Position numbers and translations under genes: made by a program | Shown: positions 1 to 12,440 of the stretch, in pieces | How the letters are laid out: each line of letters opens with the position of its first letter | Position numbering within the stretch: the stretch's first letter is position 1 | DNA from: Anomaloglossus baeobatrachus | Taxonomy: Eukaryota > Chordata > Amphibia > Anura > Aromobatidae | Length of the DNA: 64,000 nucleotides | Direction of reading: 5' to 3' | NCBI RefSeq assembly: GCF_048569485.1 | Contig: NC_134357.1 | Location: 334,728,742-334,792,741, forward strand | The notes under the pieces: generated by a model | What the model was told of the DNA's origin: nothing | What the model saw: only the letters and a program-made list of their open reading frames with translations | Database searches by the model: none

Positions 1-147
1 GCAGCAAAAAAACGCACCAAATCGCGGCAAAACGCGTGCGTTTTTTGCCGCGTTTTTTCGACGCAGGTGCGTTTTTGTGCGTTTTTAGCGGCCAAAAACG
101 CACAAAAACGCAGCGTCAAAAAAACGCAGTGTGTGCACATAGCCTAA
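1..147. mobile_element. MITE end, TIR family GGCTATGTGCGCAC
   Basis: The window opens inside an element made of inverted stretches of AAAACGC/GCGTTTT, and its right end is gtgcacatagcctaa. The same terminal sequence is seen at 17,453 and 25,886. The left part is off the window. No coding. Confidence 0.6.
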
Positions 148-596
148 GAAGGCAGCCGCAGAATGGAAAAAGAAGAACACGCCCCCGCAATAGCATTGAC
201 AAACAGCCTGCTCTGCTCACTGCAGAGTGATGATGTGCTGGAGCACAGCAGACCCGAGTGTGACTACCTGACAGATTTCAGTTCTGGGGCAGTGCTGCAG
301 AGTTCATTTTATTTACAAAGGACATCTTCAGCAATCATATATATAGTTAATGGAGTGGTGGGCATACATCCACACCACTGCTCCATTCACACAGGGAACT
401 CAGCTACCTTCAGTCTTATGCCAGTCTTAATGAATCAGCCCCTTAAGATGCATTTAAAATCGACACTTCTAGAAAGGCTCTGAAATCAGGCTGCCAATCT
501 CCTGACAAGAAAGTAAAATGCTTGGTCATTGGGTGAAATGACATTTAGGTGTGTTTGAAAATCATTCAAATGATGGAGATATGTGCACATGACACC

Positions 597-962
597 TTAA
601 AGGGAATCTGTCAGCAGGTTTTTTCCACCTCATCTGAAGGCAGCATAATGTAGAGACAGAGACCCTGATTCCAGTGATGTATCACTTACTGAGCTGTTTG
701 CTCTCATTTTCATCAAATCAATATTTTCTCTCCTGCAGATCTAACAGTTACACAGAGCTCATGAATATACTGGACTACCTGGCAGCACGCCAAGTAGTCC
801 TGTAACACTAATCTACTGCTGATTAAACAGTGGTTTTATAAAAACTACACTAAGCAGCCCAGTAAGTCACACACCACAAGAATCAGGAAATCAGGATCTC
901 TGCCCCTACATTATGCTTCTCTCAGATTAGGTGTTAAAAACCTGGTGACAGATTGCCTTTAA
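597..962. mobile_element. T2/Kolobok-like MITE, TTAA-bounded
   Basis: Starts TTAA AGGGAATCTGTCAGCAGG and ends CCTGGTGACAGATTGCCT TTAA, giving imperfect terminal inverted repeats with a TTAA on each side. TTAA targets with AGGR-type ends are typical of T2/Kolobok MITEs of frogs (family knowledge). Related pieces occur at 20,368, 23,745, 42,659 and 50,620. Non-coding. Confidence 0.75.
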
Positions 963-1429
963 TTCCGATGGCATAGCCACCGAGGTTTTCTATGGCGAAG
1001 CCGCTTCAGAAACAAAAGCTAGTGGGATTTTTCCAGCAGCCGCTCCAGTAGGTGGTTTTGCTATCATTTTTTGTGGCGCCGGCGGCTTTTTCCCTATGCT
1101 TCCTATTATGCTACATTCACATGACTGTTCGATTTTTGCAGTCCGCAAAGAACAGTCCTGTTTTTAACGGGTGCATTTGTGTAGCATCCGTGTGACAACC
1201 GCATTCGTACCGTTCCGTTCAGTATACGGTCCATATGACATCCGTGTGACTTCCATCTATTTTTGCGGACCACAAAAAAACCCAAAATGAAGTAGAGTTA
1301 CATGTAGTCCTGGGCATCTAGCCAGATGCTGGTCCCCATATAAAGTGTATGGGGAACAGAATCTGGCGCAAAGGGGTAGGAGCAAGCTCTACATACCCAC
1401 CGATTACTGATGTGGCTGTCACACTGCTC

Positions 1430-2085
1430 CCGCAGCAGCTCTTTGTTCTCCCTGAGCCGGCCGGTCATTAGTCTCATACATATTCACTCCTCCCCTCGTC
1501 TGTGATTGGTTACACTCAGACGTGCCCCCACGCTGAGTGACAGCTGTCTGACTGCAACCAATCACAGCCGCCGGTGGGCAGGTCTATATCGTACAGTACA
1601 ATAAATAATTAAGTAATTAAAAAAAACAGCGTGTGGTCCCCCCAATTTTGATACCAGCCAAGATAAAGCCTCACAGCTGCTGGCTGGTATTCTAAGGCTG
1701 GGGAGACCCACATCATTGGGAGCCCCCCAGCGTACAAATATCAACCAGTAGCTGGCCGGAATTGCTGCATCCATTAGATGCAACAGTCCCGAGACTTTAC
1801 CGGCTCATTTCGAAAGCCCTGGTGCGGTGGCACACGGGGTAATATATGGGGCTGATACCAGCTGTGTAATGTCCCCTGGCATCAAGCTCAAAGGTGTGAT
1901 GTCACAGCGTCTATCAGATACCCGACATCACTAACCCAGTCAGTAATAATAAAATAAAAAAAAAAAAGACAACAAAAAATTTTTATTTGAAAAAACACTC
2001 CCCAACACATTCACTCTTTCACCACTTTATTGGAAAGAAAAGACAAATCCAGGTCCGGCGTAATCCGATAAGGGGGTCCCACGAC
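1430..2085 (+). repeat. Interspersed repeat (family also at 17,930-18,560)
   Basis: Both stretches share a block with tgattggttgcagtcagac, the words ccaattttgataccagcc, gggagccccccagc, ggtgcggtgg and, at the end, ccaggtccggcgtaatcc, in the same order. The homologue at 17,930-18,560 shows that this is a dispersed repeat. No open frame with a recognised product. Class unknown. Confidence 0.65.
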
Positions 2086-3310
2086 GATCCATACTCACTG
2101 TCCCAGTCAATGAAGAACAGTATGGTCCCCATTGGCTGGGAAAGCAGTGCAGTGACCTGAGCTAACATTAATAGGTCAGCCCATGTCACTGTAGGGGATG
2201 ATGAGCGCTGCTATCAGGAGGTTAGCTAGGTGCCTTTCTACTATGGAGATAGAGGCCGGGACTTCCGCAGGAATAACGCTCGAATTTTGCAGGTTTTCCG
2301 CAACCATTCCGCGTGAAATCCGCAACAATGGATAGCTGTGGATTCCGGGGGAGCTGCTGAACTTGTGGAAATACCTGCAGAAAATTCCGCAGGTATTTTC
2401 TCCAGTGGGCACAGGGCCTAGGAGTACAGAACAACTGTTCTGCGCACATGAAAGGGCAGTAAGCCGATCTAATCAGACTATGAAGCAACCCCAGATTGGC
2501 TACTATGTAGCCAATCGGTGGTCAATAAAAAGAAGTTATCCACCTCTGGGAGACTTTTTTTTTCTTACATAAAAGCATGTATTTGGCCCTTAAAAAAATA
2601 TTTTTTGTAATTGTGTTTTATTAACCCCCTCATGACATGTACATCATATGTCATGTCCCTGCCTTTGATGCGGGCTCAGACACCAAATGACATCAGAGTG
2701 CAGTCCAATGATTTGCGCGTACCTAATATATGCTGCCAGTCGCAGCTTACAGCAATATTTTTCTCATGCTCACTCATCAGAAGAATGAGGAAAAATAAAA
2801 AGCTCTGGTTGGCACTGCCCCATAGTATAAAATTGGAATGAGTGCTATCCAATAAAACGCCAGTGTGAGCGAACCCTTACATTGTCTATGGGTGTCTACA
2901 GAATGGGTTAACTGATAACCTACCAGTGAGCACATTCTAATGGTCCAATGGGAGAATTTCTAACTCAAGTTCACATGATCAGTTTTGGATTCTCTGCGGC
3001 ATTTCTGCAATCATTAGGTAAGTTATTTGCACTATTTTTCTCAATTTTTGATGCTGCAGTTTTTGAAACAATGTGACGTTCCATAGATGACCATGCTTTA
3101 ACAGCCAGCCAGGGACTCGAGTAGTCGGACACGCGGGTCCCCGGTGGCCTCTCCCTGCCCACTGCCATGGACTGACAGGTCTCTCCCCACCTCTATGTAT
3201 CAGCTGTCAGGTTCACTTTAACCTTAGTGTAGGTGCACAGATTTTTTTTAATGTCTACCAAAAACACTCGCAGTACATATGTCCCATCTTTTGTAACTCC
3301 TTTGAATAAC
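2086..3310. other. Intergenic, no feature recognised
   Basis: Contains scattered inverted words such as ctgcagaaaattccgcagg (near 2,375) that suggest old MITE debris. No exon, RNA gene or conserved motif was recognised. Confidence 0.5.
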
Positions 3311-3585
3311 TTTAGGCTCCCGTCACGTCCTTATATAATCACGTATGTGTGGCATGGTCCGTTTTGACCATCCATTTTTATTGTGATCCCCATCCGTGAG
3401 CTGTGTTTTCACATACCCGTTGACTTGTGTTGGCCCCTTGTTATCCGTGCTGCCAGATAAAAACAGACATGTTATGTGGTTCACATGGCCATGCGAATGA
3501 GTATGTGTGGTATCCGTGAAAGAAATGTCCCACGTATGGATGACACACATACCGTAAACAAAAGGCGTGTAAAGGGGACCTTAGG
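3311..3585. mobile_element. Possible old MITE
   Basis: Bounded by tttaggctcccgtcac on the left and aaaggggaccttaggc on the right, with internal complementary stretches. Ends are diverged and no target duplication is clear. Confidence 0.35.
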
Positions 3586-5751
3586 CTTAGAAAGCAGTAA
3601 AGTGGCTAAAGGAAGTGACTGATCCATTCTCCTGGCAGCTAATGCTTGGATGCTATGTTATATATGGCGTAAAGGTGTAAAAAAAGATGCTGCAGGGAAA
3701 CATTTCTGGGGTTTTCCTGCAGTGGTTTTTGTACACCGGCATCTAAAAGACACCATGTGCAGATACCTGTACTATTTTATTTTCTCATCTCAGTTGATTT
3801 ATGACCACACACACACCACATCCAAGTTGAATGCATAGGGAAAGAAAGAACCCTTTTAAAAGGAATGTTTGCATTTTTTTTTTTTAAAGTTTGACTTGCT
3901 TTTTCTATCTACTGTTATTCTCCTGCAATAAGAACCTTTATCTTATATAGTTTACAGCTGGTTTCCATGGAGTTTGATCAGTAATGCCTTCCAAGACCCT
4001 GGCTTCTTATGTGCAGTCAGGAATGGAATGATCGTGGTCACAGAAATCCCGATTGGCAATGGCCCTGGGGTGCAGGGGGCCCGCCGACCTCAGCCCCTGC
4101 TTCAGCTGGATATGCATCCAAGAGCACACATCCAGCTGAAATGCATCGCAGCGACCCGTCAGGTTTCTGTCCTGAGATACACGCTGTCGGCCAAACAGAA
4201 GTCGGCAGATTTCATTTAGTCCAAGTGACTGAGGGCGGCGCATAACAATAATGTCATGCATTGCCATGGCACGGATGCCGATGAAAGCTTCCGGCCACTG
4301 CACGTTGGGTACACAGGAAATCGCCACGAGACGTGGGAGCCGGGGAGTGCAATGTTTGTTGTTTTTTTTTGCATTAGACAGAACAAAGACATATTTACCA
4401 GGATGTGGACATATATACCAGCAGAGGGACAGTAGATACCAGGGGGCGGACATACATACCAGGAACTGGACATATATGCCAGGAGGGAGACAAATAGACC
4501 AGGATGGGAGGGGGGATGGCAACTCGTATCTCTTTACAGGAGTTAAATTGCTAAATATATCCATACATCTGGCAACATGGTGGGGGCCCATGGACCTCTA
4601 GTTATGCCAGTGTGCAGTAGTTACATTGCAGGGGACGGGTACTAGTCACCTCCCTCCAGGCCATTAATTTCAATATGGCAATTAGCTGCCCCCTCCTAGT
4701 TCATGACACACTGCTGTTCTAAATCTTGCCAATCACTAATTCCCACCATCGCAGCTCTCGGCCTCCTAATCACGGCTCTCACTGTCCAGAGAGCGGTGTG
4801 TTTCTTCACATGTCATGGTGTCTTCTTATACAGTGATAAGGGTAAACGCCACAACAAACCACTAATAGCTGAATGTTAGAGCAGAAGTTGTGCTGGGCTT
4901 TATAGTTCTAATAGAGAAGAGCCAGGAGCCAGGGGTGAAAGATGAAAAAGTCGTGTGCTGCTCAAGAGACGGCTATTAGTCTCCAGCTCTTCACTGAGCA
5001 CAGCACTGCCAATGTAATGCAGCCATACTGCGAGGCTCCTCCACAGATTACAGGGCAGCACCTTATAACGCGGGGATCACAGCACCTGCGGCTACATCTC
5101 CTCTAAGGAGCTTGGTTCTGATCACAAAACATTAGGGGGCTGCGGTGCAGCCACTCTCCCAGCACTTTCACCCCTGTATGGGTACGGGAGGGGGTCAGAT
5201 GCTACTGACGTCACTATATCCCCTCAATACAGAGCTAATATGATAGGGGTTACAGGACCCGCTGCCCACCATACTCCGTACACTGCACATATCCGTACGG
5301 AAACTTTACTTCCACGCCACTCACCTGCAAGATGAAGCCGGAATTTCCCGACACACCACAAATATCTTCCCCAGAAAGCATGAGCTGGAATATTAGTTCC
5401 GTGCATAAATCGTTCCTGCCATAGGAGGCAGACCGTTTCCCGCGCTTTTTAGTCAGCGTGCCCTGCGCAGTACGTCTGCACGTGCTTCTCTTATTGTATG
5501 ACATGACATGTATTTGAAAGCACTTTGTAAGTGGATGTCTTCATTTTTATTTGGGCACATCTACGTTGGGTATACTTGGTAGTAAGCGCTTCATGTATGA
5601 TATGAAAGCAACTGTTTTCTATAGCAACAATATTGTAACCGGTGAGACAACCCTCCTTTTCCTGAGGTGAATCTCATTATTAACATGAGGAGTAGCTGAT
5701 GAAACCTCAAGTGATGGAAAATCTGCAGGTACTTCAAAATGTGGCTTTCCT
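3586..5751. other. Intergenic; short minisatellite near 4,386-4,505
   Basis: An imperfect repeat of about 17-20 bp based on ggacatatataccag occupies 4,386-4,505, inside a repeat that ends near ggacctctagttatgccag (4,592-4,612). A similar end, tagttacgccactg, occurs near 11,388, so the two may be relatives. Nothing else is recognised and there is no exon. Confidence 0.45.
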
Positions 5752-5868
5752 GTGCTCAGTAGTGGTGAGTGAGCACTACCATGCTGTGGGGCTCGGTACA
5801 GGTAACGAGTTGTGATGAGTGAGCACTACCATGCTCGGTACAGGTAACGAGTAGTGATGAGTGAGCAC

Positions 5869-6731
5869 TAGTGATGCGCGAGTACTAAAAAGCTTGGGTG
5901 CTCGAAGCTCGGGCCAAGCATCCCAAGATACTCGTGTACTCGGCCCGAGCCCAATGTTATCCTATGGGAGACCCGAGTATTTTTATGAAATGACCCCCCG
6001 GCAGCATGTAGAAACCCTAAAAATGTCACAAAAGTCATTTTCTTTATTTCTGTGTCGGTCTCTCTGTCTTGTCTGTCCCTCCCTAACAGCTGAGCTGTCA
6101 CTAAGCTTATCCGCGGCCACCACTGGATCCAGCGGTGGCCGTGAGTTACCTGACTGACAGCAGCTGATCGCGCTACTCACCTCAGTTGCTGTGTGAAGCT
6201 GACAGGAGCAGCGGTGTCTTCTGCAGCTCCTGTCAGCTGCATGCAGCAGAGGTGGAAGCGACGCTGGAGGTCCGTGGATTACGCCGGACATGGAGGGCTT
6301 TTTTTAATTATTTCACTGCACAGTATAGACACGCCCACCGGCTGCTGTGATTGGGTGCAGTGAGACACCTGTCACTCAGCGTGGGGGCGTGTCTCACTGC
6401 AACCAATCATAGGCGCCTGTGGGCTAGGAAAGCAGGAAATATGAGATGGCTGTGTGCAGAGCACAGCGCGCCCGCCGGTATAAAGGCTCGGTCACGCTGT
6501 GCGGGCCGGCCAATCACTACAATTCCACAACTAACAGGGCTGTGGCATTGCAGTGGTCTGCCAGCCAATCCCTGCATGAGAGCTGGCTCTCAAAAGAGCG
6601 CCAACATGCAGGGATGAAGACCATGAGTACAGCATGAGTATCGCGAAATTACTCGGTACCCGCCGAGTAGCCCGAGTACAGTGATACTCGTGCGAGTACC
6701 GAGTAGTGACAAGCGTACTCGCTCATCACTA
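5869..6731. mobile_element. Nested hAT-type element, 863 bp, own 8-bp target duplication
   Basis: Left end TAGTGATGCGCGAGTA, right end TACTCGCTCATCACTA, about 15 of 16 matching. GTGAGCAC flanks both sides (5,861-5,868 and 6,732-6,739) and is part of the 42-bp unit of the host array, so the element landed in the array. The interior has Cys/Arg-rich fortuitous frames but no transposase. Confidence 0.8.
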
Positions 6732-6858
6732 GTGAGCACTACCATGCTCGGTACAGGTATCGAATAGTGATGGGTGAGTACTACCATGCTCAGTACAGGT
6801 AACGAGTAGTGATCAGTGAGCACTACCATGCTCGGTACAGGTAACTAGTAGTGATCAG

Positions 6859-7657
6859 TTGTATGACGGATTACGATGGAATCCAGCACCATAGACATCC
6901 ATTACAAGCTTAACGGATGGTGATGGATTCCTGCGCGGCGCGTTAATTTTGACGGCCTTAAAAACGTTACATTCTGCGTTGCTCCCGCCCGGCGGTTAGT
7001 CAAAAAACAACTGACCGCGGCGCAACGGATGCAACGCAAGGTCATCAGTCGCAATCCGCCACTAAAACAAGTCTATGGGACCCAACGGAATCCGCTAAAC
7101 GGATGCCGTTGTTTACCATAGCCGCGGATTGTGACTGATACATTTTAACGGAAATGTGAACCTAGCCTAAGGCTGCTTTCACACATTCGGTTTTTGCTGA
7201 GCGGCACAATACGGCGCTTTGCAGAAAAAACGCAACAGGTTTTTTTTGCCGCCGGTTGCGTTTTTCCCGCATAGACTTGCATTAACGCCGTATTGTGCCG
7301 CATGGCCTTGCGTTGCGTCCGGTTTTTCCCGGATGCGGCATATTTGGCCCATGCGGGGGCCGGATGGAACGTTGCCTGGCACGGTTTTTTGTGCGGTGAA
7401 AAAAACGCATGTGGCGCGATTTACAATGCAAGTCTATGGACGTTGGATGCTGCGTCCTGAGGCAAAAAACGTATCCGGCCGCCGGATGCGTTTTTTTGCA
7501 CTGCACATGCTCAGTATCAGGCCGCATCCGTCAAAAAACGTACGGGCCACATGGAAAAACTTATGCAACGGATCCGGTTTTTCCGCCGCACCCGTTGCAT
7601 AGGTTTTTGAGCCGGATTGAGCCGCACTGCAAAAACCGGATGTGTGAAAGCAGCCTA
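6859..7657. mobile_element. Two adjacent MITEs inside the 42-bp array
   Basis: The second (about 7,168-7,657) has long inverted ends, ggctgctttcacacattcgg and its counterpart ccggatgtgtgaaagcagcc. The first (6,859-7,167) ends aaatgtgaacctagcctaa and is rich in self-complementary words such as aacggatg. They interrupt the array, which resumes at 7,658. Confidence 0.65.
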
Positions 7658-8060
7658 ACGAGTAGTGATGAGTGAGCACTACCATACTCGGGTGCTCGGT
7701 ACAGATAACGAGTAGTGATGAGTGAGCACTACCATGCTCGGTACAGGCAACAAGTAGTGATGAGTGAGCACTACCATGCTCGGTACAGCTAACGAGTAGT
7801 GATGAGTGAGCACTACCATGCTGTGGGGCTCGGTACAGGTAACGAGTAGTGATGAGCGAGCACGACCATGCTCGGTACAGGTAACGAGTAGTGATGAGCG
7901 AGCACGACCATGCTCGGTACAGGTAACGAGTAGTGATGAGCGAGCACTACCATGCTCGGTACAGGTAAATAGTAGTGATGAGTGGGCACTACTATACTCA
8001 GGTGCTCAGTACTCATAACAAGTAGTGATGAGCAAGCACTACCATTCTCAGGTGCTCGTA
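7658..8060 (+). repeat. 42-bp tandem array (main block)
   Basis: Unit of about 42 bp built on gagcactaccatgctcggt and acaggtaacgagtagtgat. Further copies lie at 5,760-5,868 and 6,732-6,858. Being 14 codons long and stop-free, it gives a fortuitous 14-residue peptide repeat on both strands. The unit contains the hAT terminal word tagtgatgagtgagc. Confidence 0.8.
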
Positions 8061-8212
8061 ATGAGCATCAATAAAAGCCATGTTTATATATTTTTTTCCT
8101 CATGTTACAATTCATTTTTTTGCATTGTTTGTTAGCACCCCTCCACTTATTTTTATTTATTGCACATGGTGCCCACTACTTCTTTAACAAAGTGTTGTGA
8201 GGAGCAGTTTGT

Positions 8213-8329
8213 GAAGGGATATTATACAGAGTGGCAGTGTGTGTGGATGGATATTATACAGAGGGGCAGTGTGTGTATGGGTGGGATAGTATTCAGAGGG
8301 GCAGCGTATGTGAGTAATCTACAGAGAGG

Positions 8330-8365
<36 letters not shown>

Positions 8366-8595
8366 GGATATTATAAAGAGGGGCAGTGTGTGTGGGATAT
8401 TATACAGAAGATCAGTGTGTGTGGGGATATTATACAGAGAGGCAGTATATGTGGGAGAGATACAGAGCGGCAGTGTGTGGGGGGATATACATAGGGGGAG
8501 TGTGGGAGATATATTATAGAGCGGGGTGGTGTAGCGGGTGTATTATGGAGAGGAGCGGTGTAGAGAATGTATTATGGAGAGGGGTGGTGTAAACG
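8213..8595 (+). repeat. Diverged 28-32-bp minisatellite with GT run
   Basis: Repeats of gatattatacagaggggcag plus a variable gtgtgtg tail; the tail of one unit has expanded into a (GT)n run at 8,334-8,362. Confidence 0.7.
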
Positions 8596-8890
8596 ATTTT
8601 TGTACACCCTGTTCCCTATATTGTCCCATCCCAGTTTCCAACTGCTTGTTACGAGTACCTGAGCTTAGTAGTGCTCACTCATCTCTTGTCATTATGAGTA
8701 CCTAGCATGGTGATGCTTGCTCATCACTAGTGCTCAGATACAGTCATGATAAATGATGGTACGGTATATCATAGACAGGTGTGCGCCCTCCATATTCCCA
8801 GTGGACGTGTGGTAATCGTAGTTGCTATATAGCCCCATAGTGTACAAACAAGCATACAAGTGGTCATGTAGACACAAGGTTGCAGAATAT

Positions 8891-9373
<483 letters not shown>

Positions 9374-9374
9374 A

Positions 9375-9683
9375 GAGGGAATCTGTTACCACTTTGACCT
9401 TTTTAAACTGTTAATATGGGCATACAGGTTATAGAATGCAGAGAAAAGTCATACCTGTATCTCATATCAGATGCCTTGTGGATAAATCCTCTTTTATATA
9501 AGTAAGCTTTTCCAGGCTATGGGGCAGATGCTGCCTGAAAGATAACTCCACCTCCAGAGATTATTTTAAAAAGAGCTCATTTACATAAAGTGATAAAAGA
9601 TGATATTTCAACAACAAGGCATCTGATATGAGGCATAAAGGTATGGTTTTTTTCAGCATTCTATAACCTGCCCATTTTAATAG
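9375..9683. mobile_element. TTAA/AGGG-type MITE, interrupted by a SINE
   Basis: Begins agagggaatctgttaccac, like the T2-type ends elsewhere. The stretch gggcatacaggttatagaa to catatcagatgccttg near 9,418-9,478 returns inverted at 9,618-9,675. The element stops where the SINE begins and its right terminus is not found. Confidence 0.55.
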
Positions 9684-9957
9684 CTTAGATAGATTACGGT
9701 TAGCACTGCAGTCTTGCAGCGCTGGGGTCCTGGGTTCAAATCCCACCAAGGACATTATCTGCAAGGAGTTTATATGTTCTCCCCGTGTTTGCGTGGGTTT
9801 CCTCTGGGTTCTCCGGTTTCCTCCCACACTCCAAAGATATACAAATAGGGACTCTAGATTGTGAGCCCCAATGGGGACAGTGTTGCCAATGTATGTGAAG
9901 CGCTGTGGAAATAATAGCGCTATATAAATGAATAAAATTATTATTAATTATTCTTAT
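9684..9957 (+). mobile_element. tRNA-derived SINE with L2-like tail
   Basis: The head ggttagcactgcagtcttg continues to a B-box-like GGTTCAAATCC at 9,733, as in tRNA promoters. The body includes tgttctccccgtgtttgcg and ttgtgagccccaatgggg, and the 3' end is agcgctatataaatg plus an (ATT)n-type tail. A second copy lies inverted at 47,600-47,885. No TSD determined. Confidence 0.8.
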
Positions 9958-10470
9958 TACCTTTAATAGGAATTCAATTGTACTGGAGCCTGACCCGTGC
10001 TACATATAAATCCAACAGGAAAAATGGAGGTGCGCTTCCAGTAAGTACCGCGGTCGCAGAGGTCGTCATTGCGCCGGGCCCAGCAGCTTAGGGGCCCGGC
10101 AGCTGCCCTGCAGATCAGCAGCCAGCTCCTTTCTGTGAGAGAGGACCTGCGCTGATCTGTCACAGACCATGCGGCCGCTATATGACCCGGTGCCGCCACC
10201 GCCGCTGACACCAGACCTCCTGCCCGGTGTCAGTGGCGGCACCAGGCCCTCCTACCCAGTCATCGCGCATACCAATGATAAAGCTTTGAGCCTGTGCCAC
10301 TCTATGCTTCATCATTCTCCCCTGTGCCTGCGCGGTGACGTCATTCCTGTGCGACTGCTGTGCTGAGGTATACAGAGCGCAGGATGGGAGGATGCTGACC
10401 GGAGCAGCAAGGGAACGAGGAGAGAGGTGAGTACTTTTTATTTTTAAATCAGTGACTACATGGTGGCTAG

Positions 10471-10715
10471 AGGCCTGGTGGGGGCTGCATTACACACAGG
10501 GAGGCCTGGTGGGGGCTGCATTACACACAGGGAGGCCTGGTGGGGGCTGCATTACACACAGGGAGGCCTGGTGGGGGCTGCATTACACACAGGGAGGCCT
10601 GGTGGGGGCTGCATTACACACAGGGAGGCCTGGTGGGGGCTGCATTACACACATGGAAGCCTGGTGGGGGCTGCATTACACACATGGAAGCCTGGTGGGG
10701 GCTGCATTATACAAA
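10471..10715 (+). repeat. 31-bp minisatellite, about 8 units
   Basis: Unit ggcctggtgggggctgcatt plus acacacaggga, 31 bp, nearly identical over six units then diverging (acacatggaa). Because 31 is not a multiple of three and the unit lacks stops, two overlapping frames look open. Weaker 'ggactatgggggtgcattat' repeats follow to about 11,010. Confidence 0.85.
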
Positions 10716-11120
10716 ATGAAGGACACCTTATACATGGACTATAGGGGTGCATTATACATGGAGTATGGGGTTGCATTATAATACATATAGGACTATGGAG
10801 GCTACCTTATACATGGACTATGGGGGTGCAATATAAAACATTGAGGACTATGTGGTGCAGTATAATATATGGAGTACTATGGGGAGAATTATAATACTTG
10901 GAGAACTATGAGAAATGCATTATAATACATGGAGGACTTTGGGGGTGCATTTCTAATATATGAAGGGTTATGTGGGACCCTTTATACTATATGGGAGGCT
11001 ATGTGGGGGCCATTACAGTATTTGTAGAGCTATATACATAAGGGGGACAAAGATACAAGCCTGGGATGGGAAACGTTTTGTTCTGAGGGAAAAAGGCTCT
11101 TTCCCTCAGCACCCTTCTTT

Positions 11121-11215
11121 CCCATGCTCTGCTATACATCGCTCAGCACCCAGCTTTCCCATACTCTGATATGGGAAAGCTGGGTGCTAAGGGAATGATG
11201 TATAGCAGAGCATGG
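11121..11215. repeat. Imperfect palindrome, about 40-bp arms
   Basis: The left arm 11,121-11,163 (cccatgctctgctatacatc ... cagctttcccata) is the inverse of 11,170-11,215, with one poorly matching patch in the middle and a 6-nt spacer. It lies in a repeat with words such as gctgggtgct. Confidence 0.7.
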
Positions 11216-11399
11216 GGAAGCAGGGTGCTTAGGACAAGATGGATATCAGAACATAGGAAAGCTGGGTGCTGATAGAGGGATTTTAGATCATGGGAAACCT
11301 GGATGCGTCATTATCCCGTACCCCATGTGTTGGTGTACGTGGAGGGGGGGCCCAGGTCAGCACTTTGCACCGAGGCCCATCAAACTCTAGTTACGCCAC

Positions 11400-12110
11400 T
11401 GCGTGCTTCACTGGATTCTATATGTACAGACTGCACTCAGCGGGCTCTTCATGCACTGTGGTAACAGCTCATTGTACACAGCCATACTGCCCTCATTACG
11501 TTCTGAGGGTGATTTCACATATCAAAAAAAAATAGTTCCCATGTTCAGATCGTAAGATCGAGCCCAACACTGAATATCATATCCTGAGCCCCCTGTCCCA
11601 TGTATGCCCATAAGACAGTTATCTCAGGTCAGAAGACCCCCATGTTTGGGTCCTCTAACGCAAGCCGAGCATAAGCTGTGTTTCATGGACATATGAAACT
11701 GGCCTGAAGAGTTAGGACACCCTAACTAAAATCATCATGTAATTGATTTGTCACTGGCACAAATTCCGCTATTCTTTTTCTGTGCTGTTTATAGCATACT
11801 ATTAACTATTATTGTAAATCTGAAGGATCTGCCTTTATTTTTAGCATTATCTGCATGCACATAATGTATATCGTTCTGTAACTTAGCAATAAGATATAAT
11901 TTCTAAATAGCGGGGAAACTAAAAATTTGAATTGCTCATGTTGCCACCTGGTGGTCATAACCGGTACTGATATGCCTGGAATAAATAGTCATATCCTGTG
12001 AACTTTTCCACATTTTTTTCATGTTACACCCACAAACGAATATGTATTTCATTGGAAATGTATGTGATATATCAACACAAAGTAACAAGTATTTGTGACA
12101 TATAAAGGTG
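11400..12110. other. Intergenic, no feature recognised
   Basis: No convincing exon, RNA gene or repeat terminus; AT-rich from about 11,700 onward. Confidence 0.5.
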
Positions 12111-12112
12111 CA

Positions 12113-12440
12113 CAATATAAAATTATATATTTACTACCCTGTTAGCCAGAAAAACTGATGTAAATACCTTTATTCACAAAAATAACAAATCTATTATAGA
12201 AGTGATACATTTATTGGCTAACCAGAAAAATTATGTTTGCAAGCTTTCAAAGCCCAAAGGCCCCTTCGTCAGGCAAGTTTACAAATGAATTACTGACACA
12301 AAAGAACAACATTTATGAGATGTTACAACAGGACATTTGTGCATGGTAACGATGGGGTGATGCCTCTTGAAGAGAAGCCAAGGAAATCAAAATAAGCTTT
12401 TTGTTAAAAACCACTCATCATTAACAGTTTTCCTATGTAC
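12113..12440 (-). mobile_element. Penelope-like terminal repeat fragment with hammerhead-like motif
   Basis: The minus strand at 12,240-12,285 reads cttgcCTGACGAaggggc, a short loop, then ggctttGAAAgcttgc. CTGACGA and GAAA separated by a small hairpin are the two conserved core strands of hammerhead ribozymes, which occur in the terminal repeats of Penelope-like retroelements (family knowledge). The surroundings (atacatttattggctaacca) resemble the AT-rich part of such repeats. Boundaries approximate. Confidence 0.5.

Larger units (their letters stand above)
5760..8729. mobile_element. hAT-type non-autonomous element, 2.97 kb, with 8-bp target duplication
   Basis: The left end TAGTGGTGAGTGAGC at 5,760 and the right end GCTCATCACTA (to 8,729) are inverted repeats. 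GTGCTCAG lies directly outside at both 5,752-5,759 and 8,730-8,737, a perfect 8-bp target duplication. Eight-bp duplications with TAGTG-type ends are characteristic of the hAT superfamily. Inside are a 42-bp tandem array, a nested relative (5,869-6,731), two further MITEs (6,859-7,657) and a diverged 30-bp-type repeat (8,213-8,595). No transposase frame was seen, so it would depend on a partner. Confidence 0.8.

Noticed and set aside
163-483. 106-codon open frame starting MEKEEHAPAIALTNS
   Set aside because: Begins beside a MITE end, shows no known motif, and no splice or promoter context supports it.
7806-8018. 14-residue repeat protein on both strands
   Set aside because: By-product of the 42-bp tandem array (14 codons per unit) within a hAT-type element.
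9684-9957. Possible tRNA gene because of a GGTTCAAATCC B box
   Set aside because: No cloverleaf; the downstream body and (ATT)n tail match a SINE, as does the second copy at 47,600.
10452-10781. Gly/Trp/His-rich repeat protein in two frames
   Set aside because: Frames follow a 31-bp minisatellite; the peptide cycles through all frames.
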